Positions 1-11,000 of a DNA stretch of 64,000 nt are shown in pieces (position 1 is the first letter of the stretch; every line of letters begins with the position of its first letter). The position numbers and the translations under genes were made by a program. Location: contig JAFEKR010000006.1 in NCBI GenBank assembly GCA_019022495.1, positions 1,302,001 to 1,366,000 on the forward strand, written 5' to 3'. The notes under the pieces are model-generated. The model made no database searches. It was not told where the DNA came from and worked only from the letters and a program-made list of their open reading frames with translations. This DNA comes from Epichloe hybrida (Eukaryota > Ascomycota > Sordariomycetes > Hypocreales > Clavicipitaceae).

Positions 1-791
1 ATTTTAGACTTGATGTCTTCACAAAGAGCCTTGAGGTTGTCCATATCGCCGGTTTGCGATGGCCACTTTATGCCAAGACCCTCTGAGTCGTTTGGTTTTG
101 GTATCTAGTACATTATGAGAAAGAAGCTGCATCCATACTTGCAGGGGGTATACGGACCATGTGGAAGTGAACCTTCAGACGAGGAAGTATGTACTTAGTC
201 GGGTAGTTTCGGGGCGTTGCGGCGTTAGCATAAGCACTCACATGATGAACCTGCTGGTGGGCAATCGCGCCGTTGTTCTGCAGGATGTTATAGTCGGTGG
301 CCCCAGTTGCATTTACGAGCTTCTTCAATGTAGGCTTTGAGGTGGAAGTTAACTTGCTTGTCGAACCGGGGGCTTCATGATTTACATAGCCCACTTACCA
401 AAACCTCGCTGAGCTGGTCGTCAGGTATGTCTGCCAGCTTTTCACCGTGATATTTGGGTATAACGAGCTAGTAGCAGGACGAGTTCAAACCTTCTTTAGC
501 TTTGGCAAGGCGTAATGACGCAAGCAGTAGAAGGTTGTTGGACTTGTGGAAATGCGTGCGAATGGCTGAGCATATACGTACAGCATGGCCCTTACTTAGG
601 GGCCCGATGTCAAGAAATGCCAAAGTCTTTTCGCTCTCAAAGAGCTTCATGCAGGGAATTTCACCTGCCGGTGGTGCAATTGTGGCCGCATTAGCTTCTG
701 GTTGGAGACCAGCAATGCTTCATCTCGCCCGATTCACCACCGCCCGCAATGACTGCTTACCCTTGATGATGCGACAGAAGATGCAGGCCAT
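1..791 (-). CDS. hnt1: HIT-family adenosine monophosphoramidase, 3' end cut by window edge
   Basis: HINT-type nucleotide hydrolase; the family hydrolyses adenosine 5'-monophosphoramidate and related AMP-lysine adducts. Six exons can be traced on the minus strand: 791-761 (starts MACIFCRIIKG), 664-582 (reads KLFESEKTLAFLDIGPLS), 467-399 (reads VIPKYHGEKLADIPDDQLSE), 334-242 (reads NATGATDYNILQNNGAIAHQ), 172-158 and 104-1. All introns are GT-AG and the frame is kept throughout. The histidine triad is split: exon 4 ends VHH, the 15-nt exon 5 encodes VHFHM, and exon 6 begins IPKPN. About 131 residues are visible, close to full family length, so the stop should lie just left of base 1. The family is clear; the 15-nt exon is inferred from homology and splice signals. 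Confidence 0.85.
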
Positions 792-1508
792 TGTGTATAC
801 TTGGAGACGGTCAGATTGACTGCGAAATACCAGTGTTATTGGGGTTAGATTGTGATTCTTGAGTATCAAGTCTTGAAGAGGAGAATCGGAGGTGTGGAAT
901 GTCGGGGGATGTTCGGTTCACAGTTATTCCCAGATATGATGGAAATCTTCGCGACAGGTTGAGCGAGTGGCTTAGGTCTCCATTTCATATTCCCGCGCTG
1001 ATTGGTTAGATTCATAATAGTTGCAATCTAGATGATGTAAAATTACGAAGCGCAAGCGCAAAACGGGCTACATGGAAATAAAACATAGAGTAGTAAAAAA
1101 TCATTGGAACTGAAAACGCAGTCAATATTACACAACTCGAAAAACAAATGTGCGCCTGTTCCGATTTGCATCTTTAATTTCCAGATAATGTGGACGTGAC
1201 GTCAGGGTAGCTTTGATACATAGGCTGAGGGTGGTGCGCCCATCGTGTAGCACATCATACTGTTATACTGTTGAGGGGCTGACGATCACTATCATGGCAA
1301 CCTCTATATGAAACACATCCGTCAAACCATCGCGCGGCACGCGAGAATCATAAGTCACAGCTGACAAAATCCATCGGAAAGGTACAAGAAAAAGCTCCGG
1401 TATGAACGAACAACTTAAACCCCAGGTTGGCACGTATCCGGTCCAGACTCTATGCACTGTCGCGATCCGCGACCAAACAGCTTGAAGACCATTGACACCA
1501 AGAGAAAG
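792..1508. other. intergenic, no gene seen
   Basis: This stretch separates the hnt1 start from the mog1 relic. It holds only short, unconvincing ORFs on either strand. It presumably contains the hnt1 promoter; I recognised no specific site. Confidence 0.5.
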
Positions 1509-2251
1509 ATGCCCGGTTATATCGGCACGCCGCTGTATGGAGGCGCCATTGTATGCGATCTCCCAGAGAAATAGATGAGTCCTAAGTGAACACGAAGGAG
1601 ATGCTTAACAGCTGCCTCCACTATCTGATGAAATTGTCATCGATGATACTAACAAGAACTCATGTGATTGATAAGCTACGTCAAGTACCCGATAATCAAG
1701 AAGTCTGGATAGACAAGGATGGGTTCACAAGTATCATCTTTGATATCACCGAACGAGTTGGTGCAAGGCCCCGAGATAGATGGCCGTGCAATGACGACAT
1801 CTTGAGCGGATATTGATACAGTCAAGATCTGGAACACAGCAGAAACCGAATTCACGCGTTTGGAGTACGTCATGTGCATACATGTAAAATGCTGTGCCGC
1901 GCGTTATGCTCATAGTTCCATCGGCTAACCACAGTTGAACTTATAATCAGATCAAGAAACCCAGCATACACTCTTATTGCAACCCAAACGCCCAAGATCG
2001 GACACTCACGCGGTTCGACATCAGCACCAGACTTCACTGCCATTATAATGACCCTCCTGCGCTTGGAGAGATACAAGACGGATATATTAATAACAATCAA
2101 TGTTCCGCACATTAAAGGAGAATACAACGAGGAAGAAGTTGATCTCGAACTTGGAAAGCAAGGTAAACTGATTGGAGATGCAGTGGAGTATTCAGCTCGC
2201 ATTTGGGAGACCCTCAAAGTCAAAGATTGGGGCCTCTTTGGAGATTCCTGA
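1509..2251 (+). pseudogene. mog1: Broken copy of Ran-binding nuclear import factor Mog1
   Basis: Mog1 binds Ran/Gsp1 and assists nuclear import. The reading starts at 1509 (MPGYIGTPLYGGAIVCDLPEK) and runs into an in-frame TAG at about 1572, before any splice donor. Family sequence resumes in a second block from about 1670 (DKLRQVPDNQEVWIDKDGF, then SIIFDITERVGA). The frame then breaks; the Mog1-like EIDGRAMTT and VKIWNTAETEFTRL are read one frame over, with a stop between them. The last block, from about 1961 to the stop at 2251, is open and well preserved (NVPHIKGEY, DLELGKQGKLIGDAVEYSAR, VKDWGLFG). A perfect TACTAAC branch site remains near 1646, but the expected acceptor reads CAT instead of CAG. 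I read it as an unprocessed gene copy that lost its frame by small indels. Sequencing error is the alternative, though no neighbouring gene shows similar breaks. Confidence 0.72.
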
Positions 2252-3324
2252 GTTAGTTGAATTCTGAGGGACATATATTGGTAAATGGCGAGAGTTCACA
2301 ATTAGTCAATACAAGAACTAACCCCTGGCCTAAAATTACCAAAGTAGTGAAGCGATTCTTAGTGACACGAAGACAGTCACCCTTCGTGCGTTGTGCCTCT
2401 GATATAAGATTGCTGGGTTGTCTCGGAGCAAATTTGGACCAAAAACATCAAAAGCTATTTAAAGCTAGATTATCACAGGAATCAACGTGTTATCGCCGCT
2501 TACCGTTGTACTAGTTTTCTCGAAAGTAGTGCATCAAAGACGACATAGAACACCATACCATGGCATTGCTGCAACGCCAAAGCAACACATGAGACATGTA
2601 ATGCCTTCCAAAAAAATGTCAAAAGGCAGTTGTGCATCATGCGTGTTGTAGACGTGCGATGACTCGAATATGTCTCGTAGTTTTTAAACCAGGTAGGACT
2701 CGACACTAACTATGATGATGTCATTGATTGATATTTGAAGGGAAACTCATATAGACAAAGTCAGCTACGTCTCATTCTAAACGTGGTCGGCTGGGACTTG
2801 GGATGTACGCTGTACTGAGTTTTTGTTTAGTCTCTTGTGATACACTGCATAATGTGTCACAACTGACAGTGGCGACAAGGAGAACATGGCACACCTCAAG
2901 GCACTACTAGTATACAACGATGCGGAGGGCCATATAGCGGCTGATACCAGCGGGAATATGACAATATTCAACAAGATGGAGGCTAACCACCTGACATGGT
3001 AGGCATGATGAGGCTGCGCTGGATCTGAAAACCTGTTATCTCTCCGGTCAACGAGACTTGTATTGACTTGTGGTCGGGCATAGTGAATGAATGTGGCAAA
3101 GCACCTAGTCTCGTGGCTTTTGTTAGGGATGTAGGTTGTCTATTGAAGTATCTATCAAAACGGGGAACACATGTGCTAGAATGTGTTAAAGTACAGCGTA
3201 TTCCTAATGACCCAGGAGGCACATACGCTAACTAATGTACAGTTTTATAGCAAGGCGTAGACCGCCTCTTGGTGCTTTAGTCCATGAGTGTCGGATGCTC
3301 CAGAAAAGGACATCCAGTATCCTC
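2252..3324. other. gene-poor stretch with one possible relic
   Basis: I found no convincing gene. On the plus strand about 2857-2999 is open without a usable start and reads ALLVYNDAEGHIAAD followed by TSGNMTIFNK, a pattern resembling one blade of a beta-propeller (FG-GAP or WD type). A second open stretch, about 3055-3234, follows in another context and ends in TAA. Together they could be remains of a propeller-protein gene, but I cannot name a family. Confidence 0.3.
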
Positions 3325-5289
3325 TTACCCTGACATTGAAGGCGTGTGCACTTGGCTGCTGGTGATATCATATGTCTTTTGTGTAGCCCATTTTGCAGCA
3401 ATTATTTTCATCAACTCTCGCTGCAGGACATGGGGATTCTCCATCTTCACCAGCGGCATCTGGTCTCTCACAAATAGCTGATAATGGCTTCGCACTAAGA
3501 CATCATTGCCATTCTTGCTACCACCTCTGGGTGCGGGCCTGGTTTGCTCGAGCTCGCTTTTGCAACTTCCGCAACGGTGACGCTGAATGTCAATGCTTCT
3601 TGAGTGTCGTTTGTACTCTAAACGACAGGAAACACACTGCCATACATATTTGAAGTCGATGTCGTACGAGTGCCTCGTTGTTACATGAATACCCCTATCT
3701 CGGAAGGCATGAGAGCATTTAGAAGCCCATGCCTTGAAGTCTTTCCCGTGCGGATTTGTCGTTGTGCCGCTTATCATAAACGTGGCCAAATGACAGAACT
3801 CGTGAGCTAGAACGTTGAGAAGCTTGTTCTCATCGTCAATAACCTTCTCAGCTAGATCGATTGACGCATGATGTTTGTGCTCCTCATTTAGGACCTTCTC
3901 ATCCAGTGTTCTGCTTCGAAGTGTTTCGCGTCGCCAATGAGCCCGACCAGCTGTTGTGTTGAGGCTTTTCGTCCATGTCAGTTTCACACCGCCCGTGGTC
4001 TTGGTCAGCTCCATGATTCGACCACTCGCCACCTTTTCGTCCATTTCGTCAAAGAACTCCCTTGCTAAGGACTGCTTCGCTGCTTGAAACTTCTTTTTGG
4101 CCAGCCTTTTTCCAGCAATCTGTTGCTGATCGGTCAGCGAAAGTGCCAGGAGCGATACTTGCACAGATTGTGGTCTGTTGCGGCGATCAACCGGATCTTG
4201 CGCCAGCGTCTGTTTCAGTTGAAGCATTTCTGATGGGCTCAAAGTCGTAGTCTGATGGCCTGAAAGTGTAACAGAGCTCTTTTCTGCGCCATTGGCGTAG
4301 CCTCCCTCAGATTGGCTAGTAGATGTCAAATGCATTTTCTCAAAAATCCCCCCAAGCTCGTCGTCTTCATGATGCAATACGTTTGATCCTTTTATTGAGG
4401 CAATCGTCATATTTGTCAGACTGTCCTGGAAATTGTGAGAGGTATTTTGGAGATAGATGGTGCCATCGATTGAACTTTCTGGTCCTTTTTGGCCAGCATC
4501 CTCAGAATCAAGACAGGTTGACAACTTTGAGAGGGGTAATGTTCTTGGCAGGGATCTGTGCTTTCGGTCCATATCATCACGCAGCAGATCTGTGGATATC
4601 ATTGTCGTATCAGGACTTGGGCATATCTTAGAAGTGATTTTGTGCGCATATGTCTCATCGGTTGGAAAGTCCACCACGAGATTGCGGTTTTGAAATATAC
4701 TTTGTCGAGCTAGTGTTTTCGGTGTCGCATCGTTTATGTCTTGCGGTATTGATGAAACATGGCGATTGTGTTTGGAAATTTTACCATTATCAATGCCTTC
4801 TGCTGGTATCGTTCGAGCTACCAAAGATCGAGTCTCTTGTCCTTGGATGGATGGAAAATGCCAAGCGTGCTCCTCAAAGTCGTTTGTGAAGGTTTGACAC
4901 TTTGTCTCGTAACGGTTTCGATTGGAAGACTTGTTTCGTGATGCACTAGTCTTGTCCTGTTCGAACTCAGTGAATAAACCCAATTTTGCCGGTGATTCTC
5001 TCATGGTTTTCTGAGAGAGGGCCTGGAACCCATCGCCATCTTGCCGACTCCATGGCTGGAACAAAAGGTTGGTCTCCTGTTTGCTGCTCCCCAACCGCCG
5101 GATTTTGTGAGTAGACACTTTGGGCGTACCAGCCTTTAAGACGAGGTGCTTCTTCATTGGGGTGATGGCTGAAGCCGCATTCTTCGTATGCTGAGTTTGA
5201 GAGGGCTTGCGGCCCTCGAGCTTCCACAAACGGGCCTCTTCTGACAAATTGTCGTCACTGAGTGAACAACAATCTACGAGCCGAACCAT
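3325..5289 (-). CDS. SprT-like zinc metalloprotease domain protein (GCNA/Spartan-like)
   Basis: Single-exon ORF of 654 residues starting at the ATG at 5289 (MVRLVDCC). Residues 1 to about 400 are polar, low in hydrophobics and probably disordered. The C-terminal third is a SprT-like domain: the zinc-binding, catalytic HEFCH lies at 496-500, a further His follows in NPHGKDFKAWA, and a zinc ribbon follows with CVSC and CGSC pairs. In eukaryotes SprT-like proteins (Spartan, GCNA, functionally Wss1) are linked to proteolysis of DNA-protein crosslinks in the nucleus; a long disordered N-terminus before SprT is the GCNA-type layout. The active-site motif is intact, so activity is plausible. No PIP box or SUMO-binding motif was confidently seen. 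The domain call is firm; the biological role is inferred. Confidence 0.8.
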   Translation of the reverse strand: MVRLVDCCSLSDDNLSEEARLWKLEGRKPSQTQHTKNAASAITPMKKHLVLKAGTPKVSTHKIRRLGSSKQETNLLFQPWSRQDGDGFQALSQKTMRESPAKLGLFTEFEQDKTSASRNKSSNRNRYETKCQTFTNDFEEHAWHFPSIQGQETRSLVARTIPAEGIDNGKISKHNRHVSSIPQDINDATPKTLARQSIFQNRNLVVDFPTDETYAHKITSKICPSPDTTMISTDLLRDDMDRKHRSLPRTLPLSKLSTCLDSEDAGQKGPESSIDGTIYLQNTSHNFQDSLTNMTIASIKGSNVLHHEDDELGGIFEKMHLTSTSQSEGGYANGAEKSSVTLSGHQTTTLSPSEMLQLKQTLAQDPVDRRNRPQSVQVSLLALSLTDQQQIAGKRLAKKKFQAAKQSLAREFFDEMDEKVASGRIMELTKTTGGVKLTWTKSLNTTAGRAHWRRETLRSRTLDEKVLNEEHKHHASIDLAEKVIDDENKLLNVLAHEFCHLATFMISGTTTNPHGKDFKAWASKCSHAFRDRGIHVTTRHSYDIDFKYVWQCVSCRLEYKRHSRSIDIQRHRCGSCKSELEQTRPAPRGGSKNGNDVLVRSHYQLFVRDQMPLVKMENPHVLQRELMKIIAAKWATQKTYDITSSQVHTPSMSG

Positions 5290-8044
5290 GGCAATGATCT
5301 CTCATGCAATGCTCTGCCTGGGAACACAGGGCCTACCTGAAAAGAGGGAGAAAAAAAAGTTCGACACGCTAGAGCAAAATAAAAATAATAAGAAGTTCAA
5401 CTCAGTTGGGATGCTTACATGTCCGTTTAATGCACTTGGTCGCCCCAGCAACACGGGAATCACGTGCTTGAAAGAAACATCCCTGCTATGTGTTTGCTGA
5501 TTATCTATGTACCCATCTGACCGAGGTCAGTTGTGACTAATAAACATATCAAAGGTTAGGAATTCTGTACTTCTAGACCTAGCAATATAGGTGTCAACTG
5601 CGCAAGTCAGAGAGACTTGTTCAATGCGTATCCTTTTGCATGGCGCAATGGGATCGGGCTACAACCCGTACGGTGCGCGCTGACATCCGCGATGGCGCCG
5701 TGGGCTGCACTAACCCGGTGTCAAGGCTTGTGCCTGGGTTCGATATAACAGAGTGAAGGTTAGGATTAAGAGTGATGTCGATGTCCTTGCTACTATAACC
5801 TCTCTTATACCCTCTTATACCACTATTGCGCGTTGCTACACTTAGCAATGCACGTCTTCCACTGCTCCTAACACACGGTTCCTGCTCTAAAGCATACTTT
5901 TCCATACAGAGTTTTTCGTACCACTCAAATCCTTTGAAACGATAAGGCCCTAGGGCAGTCACTATAGGGGATTATGAGCGATTGAACTTTCTAACATTAA
6001 AGCCATATCTCTGCACACCTATAATCTATAGAGAGCTATTGGTACCTTTTACTTAACAAGGGGTTACTTTCCTACTATCGTTTTTAAAGAGACGATATCC
6101 TTTTTGGGTGTGCGAAGACTTTAGCGATGTACTAAGACCTAGTATTTTCGGTTTCAAGTATGGCAAACTATATCTGGCAGAAATGCTATCGCAAGGCATA
6201 TAGGGGATAATGAACGCACAAATTAGGGGCCAGTCGGCTGCGCCTCTTTTTTCGTGCAACAGATGCCAGGTACACGTAGATCTCACCATGATTTACATTA
6301 TGTAGCATATATTCCGATTGGCCTTCGTGGCCTTCCTGAGGTCTTCACATACCGAAAGAGATAATATTACTTGTCTACATCGAAATTTCTCTGGAGTGGT
6401 ATGCAGAACCTCTTTGTACGATGCACACATAACAAAATGTCTTCCGCTTAATAAGCCGTCGCACGCTTTTTTTTACTAAAAAAAAAGTAGGCAAGGGCTC
6501 TCACGCCAGCTGCTTCAAGTCGCGAGGGCTTTGGTTATATTGCAAACTACCCCGTAGAATTACAGCTATTAATTGTGTTATAATTTATCAGACATAATGC
6601 TTTCCTTAAACACAGTACTATTTTCTATTTATTTTTCCAAGCGATGTAAGCATTTGTGTTTAGGTTTCTTAATTAATGGTAGCGCGCTGGACCTGCAGTT
6701 CTCATGTTATCTCGGCTCCTTCTGCGAAATCAGGTTGCCATAAATCGTGACGTTTGTCCTCAAAATTTAATCGGTATACAGATTTTTGCCAGACTGTACT
6801 CTGTAGAATCGACGAATTCTTTTCCTCGCGATCGTGTCGTCTGCCCACCAGCAGGCGTGTAAGTAAGATCCACTCAGCACCACGCATGCCGAGCTGACTG
6901 CGTGGACGTGTTCATTGATCCTGCTCATTTCAAATGTCTGCTCTTCCTGTATACCTCTGACTCAGGACCACGTTAGAGATCGCTGTCTCCTTGAATTGAT
7001 AAGAAGCAGAACAGAGGAAATTACAACCTGTTGGTTACTTCTTGAAGGCTGTCCGGTGTGTAATATGTACGAATCATGTGCTGACATTTATGTAAATCTG
7101 GTCGCATCTGTCCTCCGTGCGGAGTCGTACAGGAATGCAGGGGCTACCAGTAATGAGCACTCGGGTGCAGCGATCACCTTCGTACTCCGTCTGCCCCCCT
7201 CAAAAGAAAAGACTTCCAGGAAAGGGGTGGCGCGTTGAATAGGGGCGGGCTGTTTAACCGGGCGGGCTGTTTAACCGGGCGGGCTGTTTAACCGGGCGGG
7301 CTACATTAGTAGTGTGCAAGAATGTGTGTGCAACAGTTGGCCCACCAATAGTGGCGCACTTCGATTCCACAAAGTTCCAAGACGGTTGCGATACTCGTGT
7401 TGCTAGCTTACCAGTAACGCGAAGAGTGTATCCAGTAGTACTCCGTACACACGCTACCTCATGAGCCTTGAAACCCAACCACCCAACCTCCCTGTTCTCC
7501 TTCCAAGTTTTGGCTACTGACGTCCTGCACTCCCTCGTATTTTGCTCAGTCATGATGGGCGAGCATCGGAACGAACGCCTGCTGGAGCATCTATCCCGCC
7601 GCCAGACTAATCGTTACCCACCCACACCCTCCACCCATTCTCCACATTGCCCTGTCTCTGACTCCACAACTGTCTCCTGAACCCAAGTCTGCTTTTTCTC
7701 GCCTCGCTCGCCCCGTGCTTCTCCCCCCCTAACCACGGAAAATGGGACTAGTAACAGGTGTCTCAACGCGTTCGCGATCTCCCAAACGCTTAATCTTCCG
7801 CTCTTTTCATTACGTTTCTCCCAGAATTCACCACTCTTCAAAACGTGTATTTTGTCATTCGGTTTTCCATCACTCGTTAATCTCAGCGAAGACAATTCAC
7901 GGCGAGGCCTAATCGTCGTTTCTCTGTATTCGGACACCCATCCTTGTGCTGCATCACCCCCGAACGTTTTCAGCACCTGCCTGTTCACTGGCTTTACATC
8001 AACTTCCTATGGCAATTTTCGGTTAGATTGACAAGTTGACAACG
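5290..8044. other. long intergenic region upstream of FKS1
   Basis: About 2.75 kb without a convincing gene. The part from about 5,600 to 6,700 is AT-rich with short repeats (CTCTTATACC occurs twice near 5,800) and may be old non-coding relic DNA. The part from about 7,000 to 8,044 should contain the FKS1 promoter and 5' leader. It includes a 17-bp tandem repeat (7,243-7,302) and short upstream ORFs (7,742-7,909 and 8,009-8,026). ORFs longer than 90 codons on both strands here show no recognisable domain. Confidence 0.5.
7243..7302. repeat. 17-bp GC-rich tandem repeat, about 3.5 copies
   Basis: The unit GGGCGGGCTGTTTAACC occurs three times without interruption (7243-7259, 7260-7276, 7277-7293) and is followed by a partial fourth copy. 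The copies are identical, so the array is recent or conserved by turnover. It lies about 740 bp upstream of the FKS1 start, each unit carrying a GGGCGGG core that could bind a zinc-finger regulator. That function is a guess. Confidence 0.9.
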
Positions 8045-11000
8045 ATGTCGGGTTATCCGGGCGGTCAAAATGACCGTTACGACGATGGCTATGGTCACCA
8101 GGGCGAAAGCCATGCTAATGCTGACTCATACTACCAAGACGACCAGTATTATGACAATGGCTATGATGCTCGCGGTGCACCTGCGGCACAAGGCGCACAT
8201 GGTGGAGAAGGATATTACGATGAATCGTACGTGTAAGCCCTGATCACTTATGTCTCCCGCCAGTTTCTAACCCCCTATAGTGGATATTACAACGCAGACC
8301 CGAACAATCCTTACCATCAGGATGGCGGCTATTACGATGGCCAGGATCAATATCAGGACGAATATTACAATGGTCAAGGTGGCTACTATGATCAGGACTA
8401 CAATCAGGGGTATAGTGGCCAAGGTGGACGGCAAGGCTCAGAGGAAGACTCTGAGACGTTCAGTGATTTTACGATGAGGTCTGACATGGCTCGAGCCGCA
8501 GAAATGGACTATTATGGTCGTGGTGACGAGCGCTACAACAGTTATGGAGACGGCCAACGTGGATACCGACCTCCCTCGTCGCAGATCTCGTACGGTGGCA
8601 ACCGGTCCTCTGGTGCATCAACACCTAACTATGGCATGGATTACGGGAATGTCTTGCCAGCTGGACAGCGTTCCAAAGAGCCTTATCCTGCGTGGACCTC
8701 GGATGCTCAGATCCCCCTCTCCAAAGAAGAAATTGAAGACATCTTTTTGGACCTGACAGGCAAATTTGGGTTTCAGCGAGACAGCATGAGAAACATGTAC
8801 GACCATCTAATGACGCTCCTCGACTCCCGTGCTTCTCGAATGACGCCGAATCAAGCTCTGCTGTCCCTCCATGCCGATTATATCGGAGGAGACAATGCCA
8901 ATTATCGGAAATGGTACTTTGCTGCTCATTTGGATTTGGATGACGCTGTTGGCTTCGCCAATAGTAAGACAAAAGGATTGCGACGCAAGGCCAAGAACAA
9001 GAAGAAGAAGAAGAATGCCGACGACAATACCAATGAAGCTGACGCGCTTCAAGATTTGGAAGGTGATGACAGCCTTGAGGCTGCAGAGTTTCGCTGGAAA
9101 ACCCGTATGAATCGCATGTCACAACACGATCGGGTTCGACAGATTGCCCTGTACCTGCTTTGCTGGGGCGAAGCAAACCAAGTACGGTTCATGCCGGAGT
9201 GTTTATGCTTCATCTTCAAATGCGCTGATGACTACCTCAACTCTCCCGCATGTCAAGCACTGGTTGAACCAGTTGATGAATTCACATATCTGAACAACGT
9301 CATCACTCCTCTTTACCAATATGTTCGCGATCAGGGCTATGAAATCGCTAACGGGGTGTATGTCCGCCGTGAGCGAGACCACAAACATATCATTGGATAT
9401 GACGATTGTAACCAGCTCTTTTGGTATCCCGAAGGCATCGAGCGCATTGTTATGCAAGACAAGAGCAAACTGGTCGACGTACCGCCCGCCGAGCGCTACG
9501 CAAAGCTCAAAGATATCAATTGGAAGAAGTGCTTCTTCAAAACCTATAAGGAGTCAAGATCTTGGTTTCACCTTCTTGTCAACTTTAATCGAATCTGGAT
9601 CATCCATCTTACAATGTTCTGGTTCTACACTGCTCACAATGCACCCTCAATTATGTACGGTCCGTCGTACCAGCAGCAACTCAACCAACAGCCAGCCGGA
9701 TCTACACATCTCGCCGCCGTCTCTATTGGTGGAGGCATTGCATCGCTGATTCAAGTTCTCGCCACTCTGGCTGAGTGGGCGTATGTGCCACGTCGATGGG
9801 CTGGCGCACAGCATTTGACGAAGCGGCTTCTTGTTCTGCTCCTCATTTTTGCCATGAATGTCGCTCCTGCCGTTAAGGTGCTTATGTTTCCTACGAAGCT
9901 TAAAAGTTCTAACTCTGTGGATATTGACTACATCATCGGCATTGTCAATTTCATCATCGCTGTTATTACCTTTTTATTTTTCTCAGTCATGCCTCTCGGC
10001 GGCCTTTTCGGCAGCTATTTGACGAAGAATTCGCGTCAGTACGTTGCCAGCCAAACATTCACAGCTAGCTGGCCCCGACTCAAAGGTAACGACATGGCAA
10101 TGTCGTTTGGCTTGTGGTTAACTGTGTTTGGTGCCAAGTTTGGAGAGTCGTATGTGTACCTGACCCTTTCGTTCCGAGACGTCATTCGGTATCTCTCCAT
10201 TTTTTCGCCTGCTTGTCAAGGTGACCACATTATCAAGACTATGCTATGCAAAAACCACAACTATGTTCTCCTTGCCCTGATGGCTTTTACCGACTTGATC
10301 TTCTTTTTCTTGGATACATATCTCTTTTACGTTCTCCTCAACACTATCTTTTCAATCGCTCGATCGTTCTATATTGGCTCTTCTATCTGGACACCGTGGA
10401 GAAACATCTTCTCTCGCCTTCCCAAACGTATTTACTCCAAAGTTCTTGCAACAACGGACATGGAGATCAAGTACAAACCAAAAGTCTTGATCTCCCAGGT
10501 TTGGAATGCTATTGTCATTTCAATGTATCGTGAGCACTTGTTGGCTATAGATCATGTGCAAAAGCTGCTCTATCATCAGGTCCCTTCTGAACAGGAAGGC
10601 AAGAGGACACTGCGAGCCCCCACATTCTTCGTCTCACAAGAAGATCATTCCTTCAAGACCGAGTTCTTTCCTAGTCAGAGCGAGGCTGAGCGTCGAATCT
10701 CATTCTTCGCTCAATCGTTATCTACACCGATACCGGAGCCACTTCCAGTTGACAACATGCCGACGTTTACGGTCATGATCCCTCACTATAGCGAAAAAAT
10801 TCTCCTTTCTCTTCGTGAAATTATTCGTGAGGACGAGCCATATTCCCGCGTCACACTTTTGGAATATCTCAAGCAACTGCATCCACATGAGTGGGATTGT
10901 TTTGTCAAGGATACCAAGATTCTCGCCGATGAGACTGCACAAATGAATGGAGAGCCAGAAAAGAACGAGAAAGATACAGCCAAGAGCAAGATCGATGATC

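Noticed and set aside
502..819. 105-codon plus-strand ORF
   Set aside because: It is the antisense shadow of hnt1 exons 1-2, whose minus-strand translation matches the HIT family.
5634..5755. tRNA-like A box (TGGCGCAATGG) and B box-like GGTTCGATATAAC
   Set aside because: The boxes lie about 105 bases apart, the B box lacks its final conserved C, and no cloverleaf with a 7-base anticodon loop could be drawn.
5621..5962. 113-codon minus-strand ORF in the FKS1 upstream region
   Set aside because: No recognisable domain and low-complexity surroundings; its start is not supported by any family similarity.
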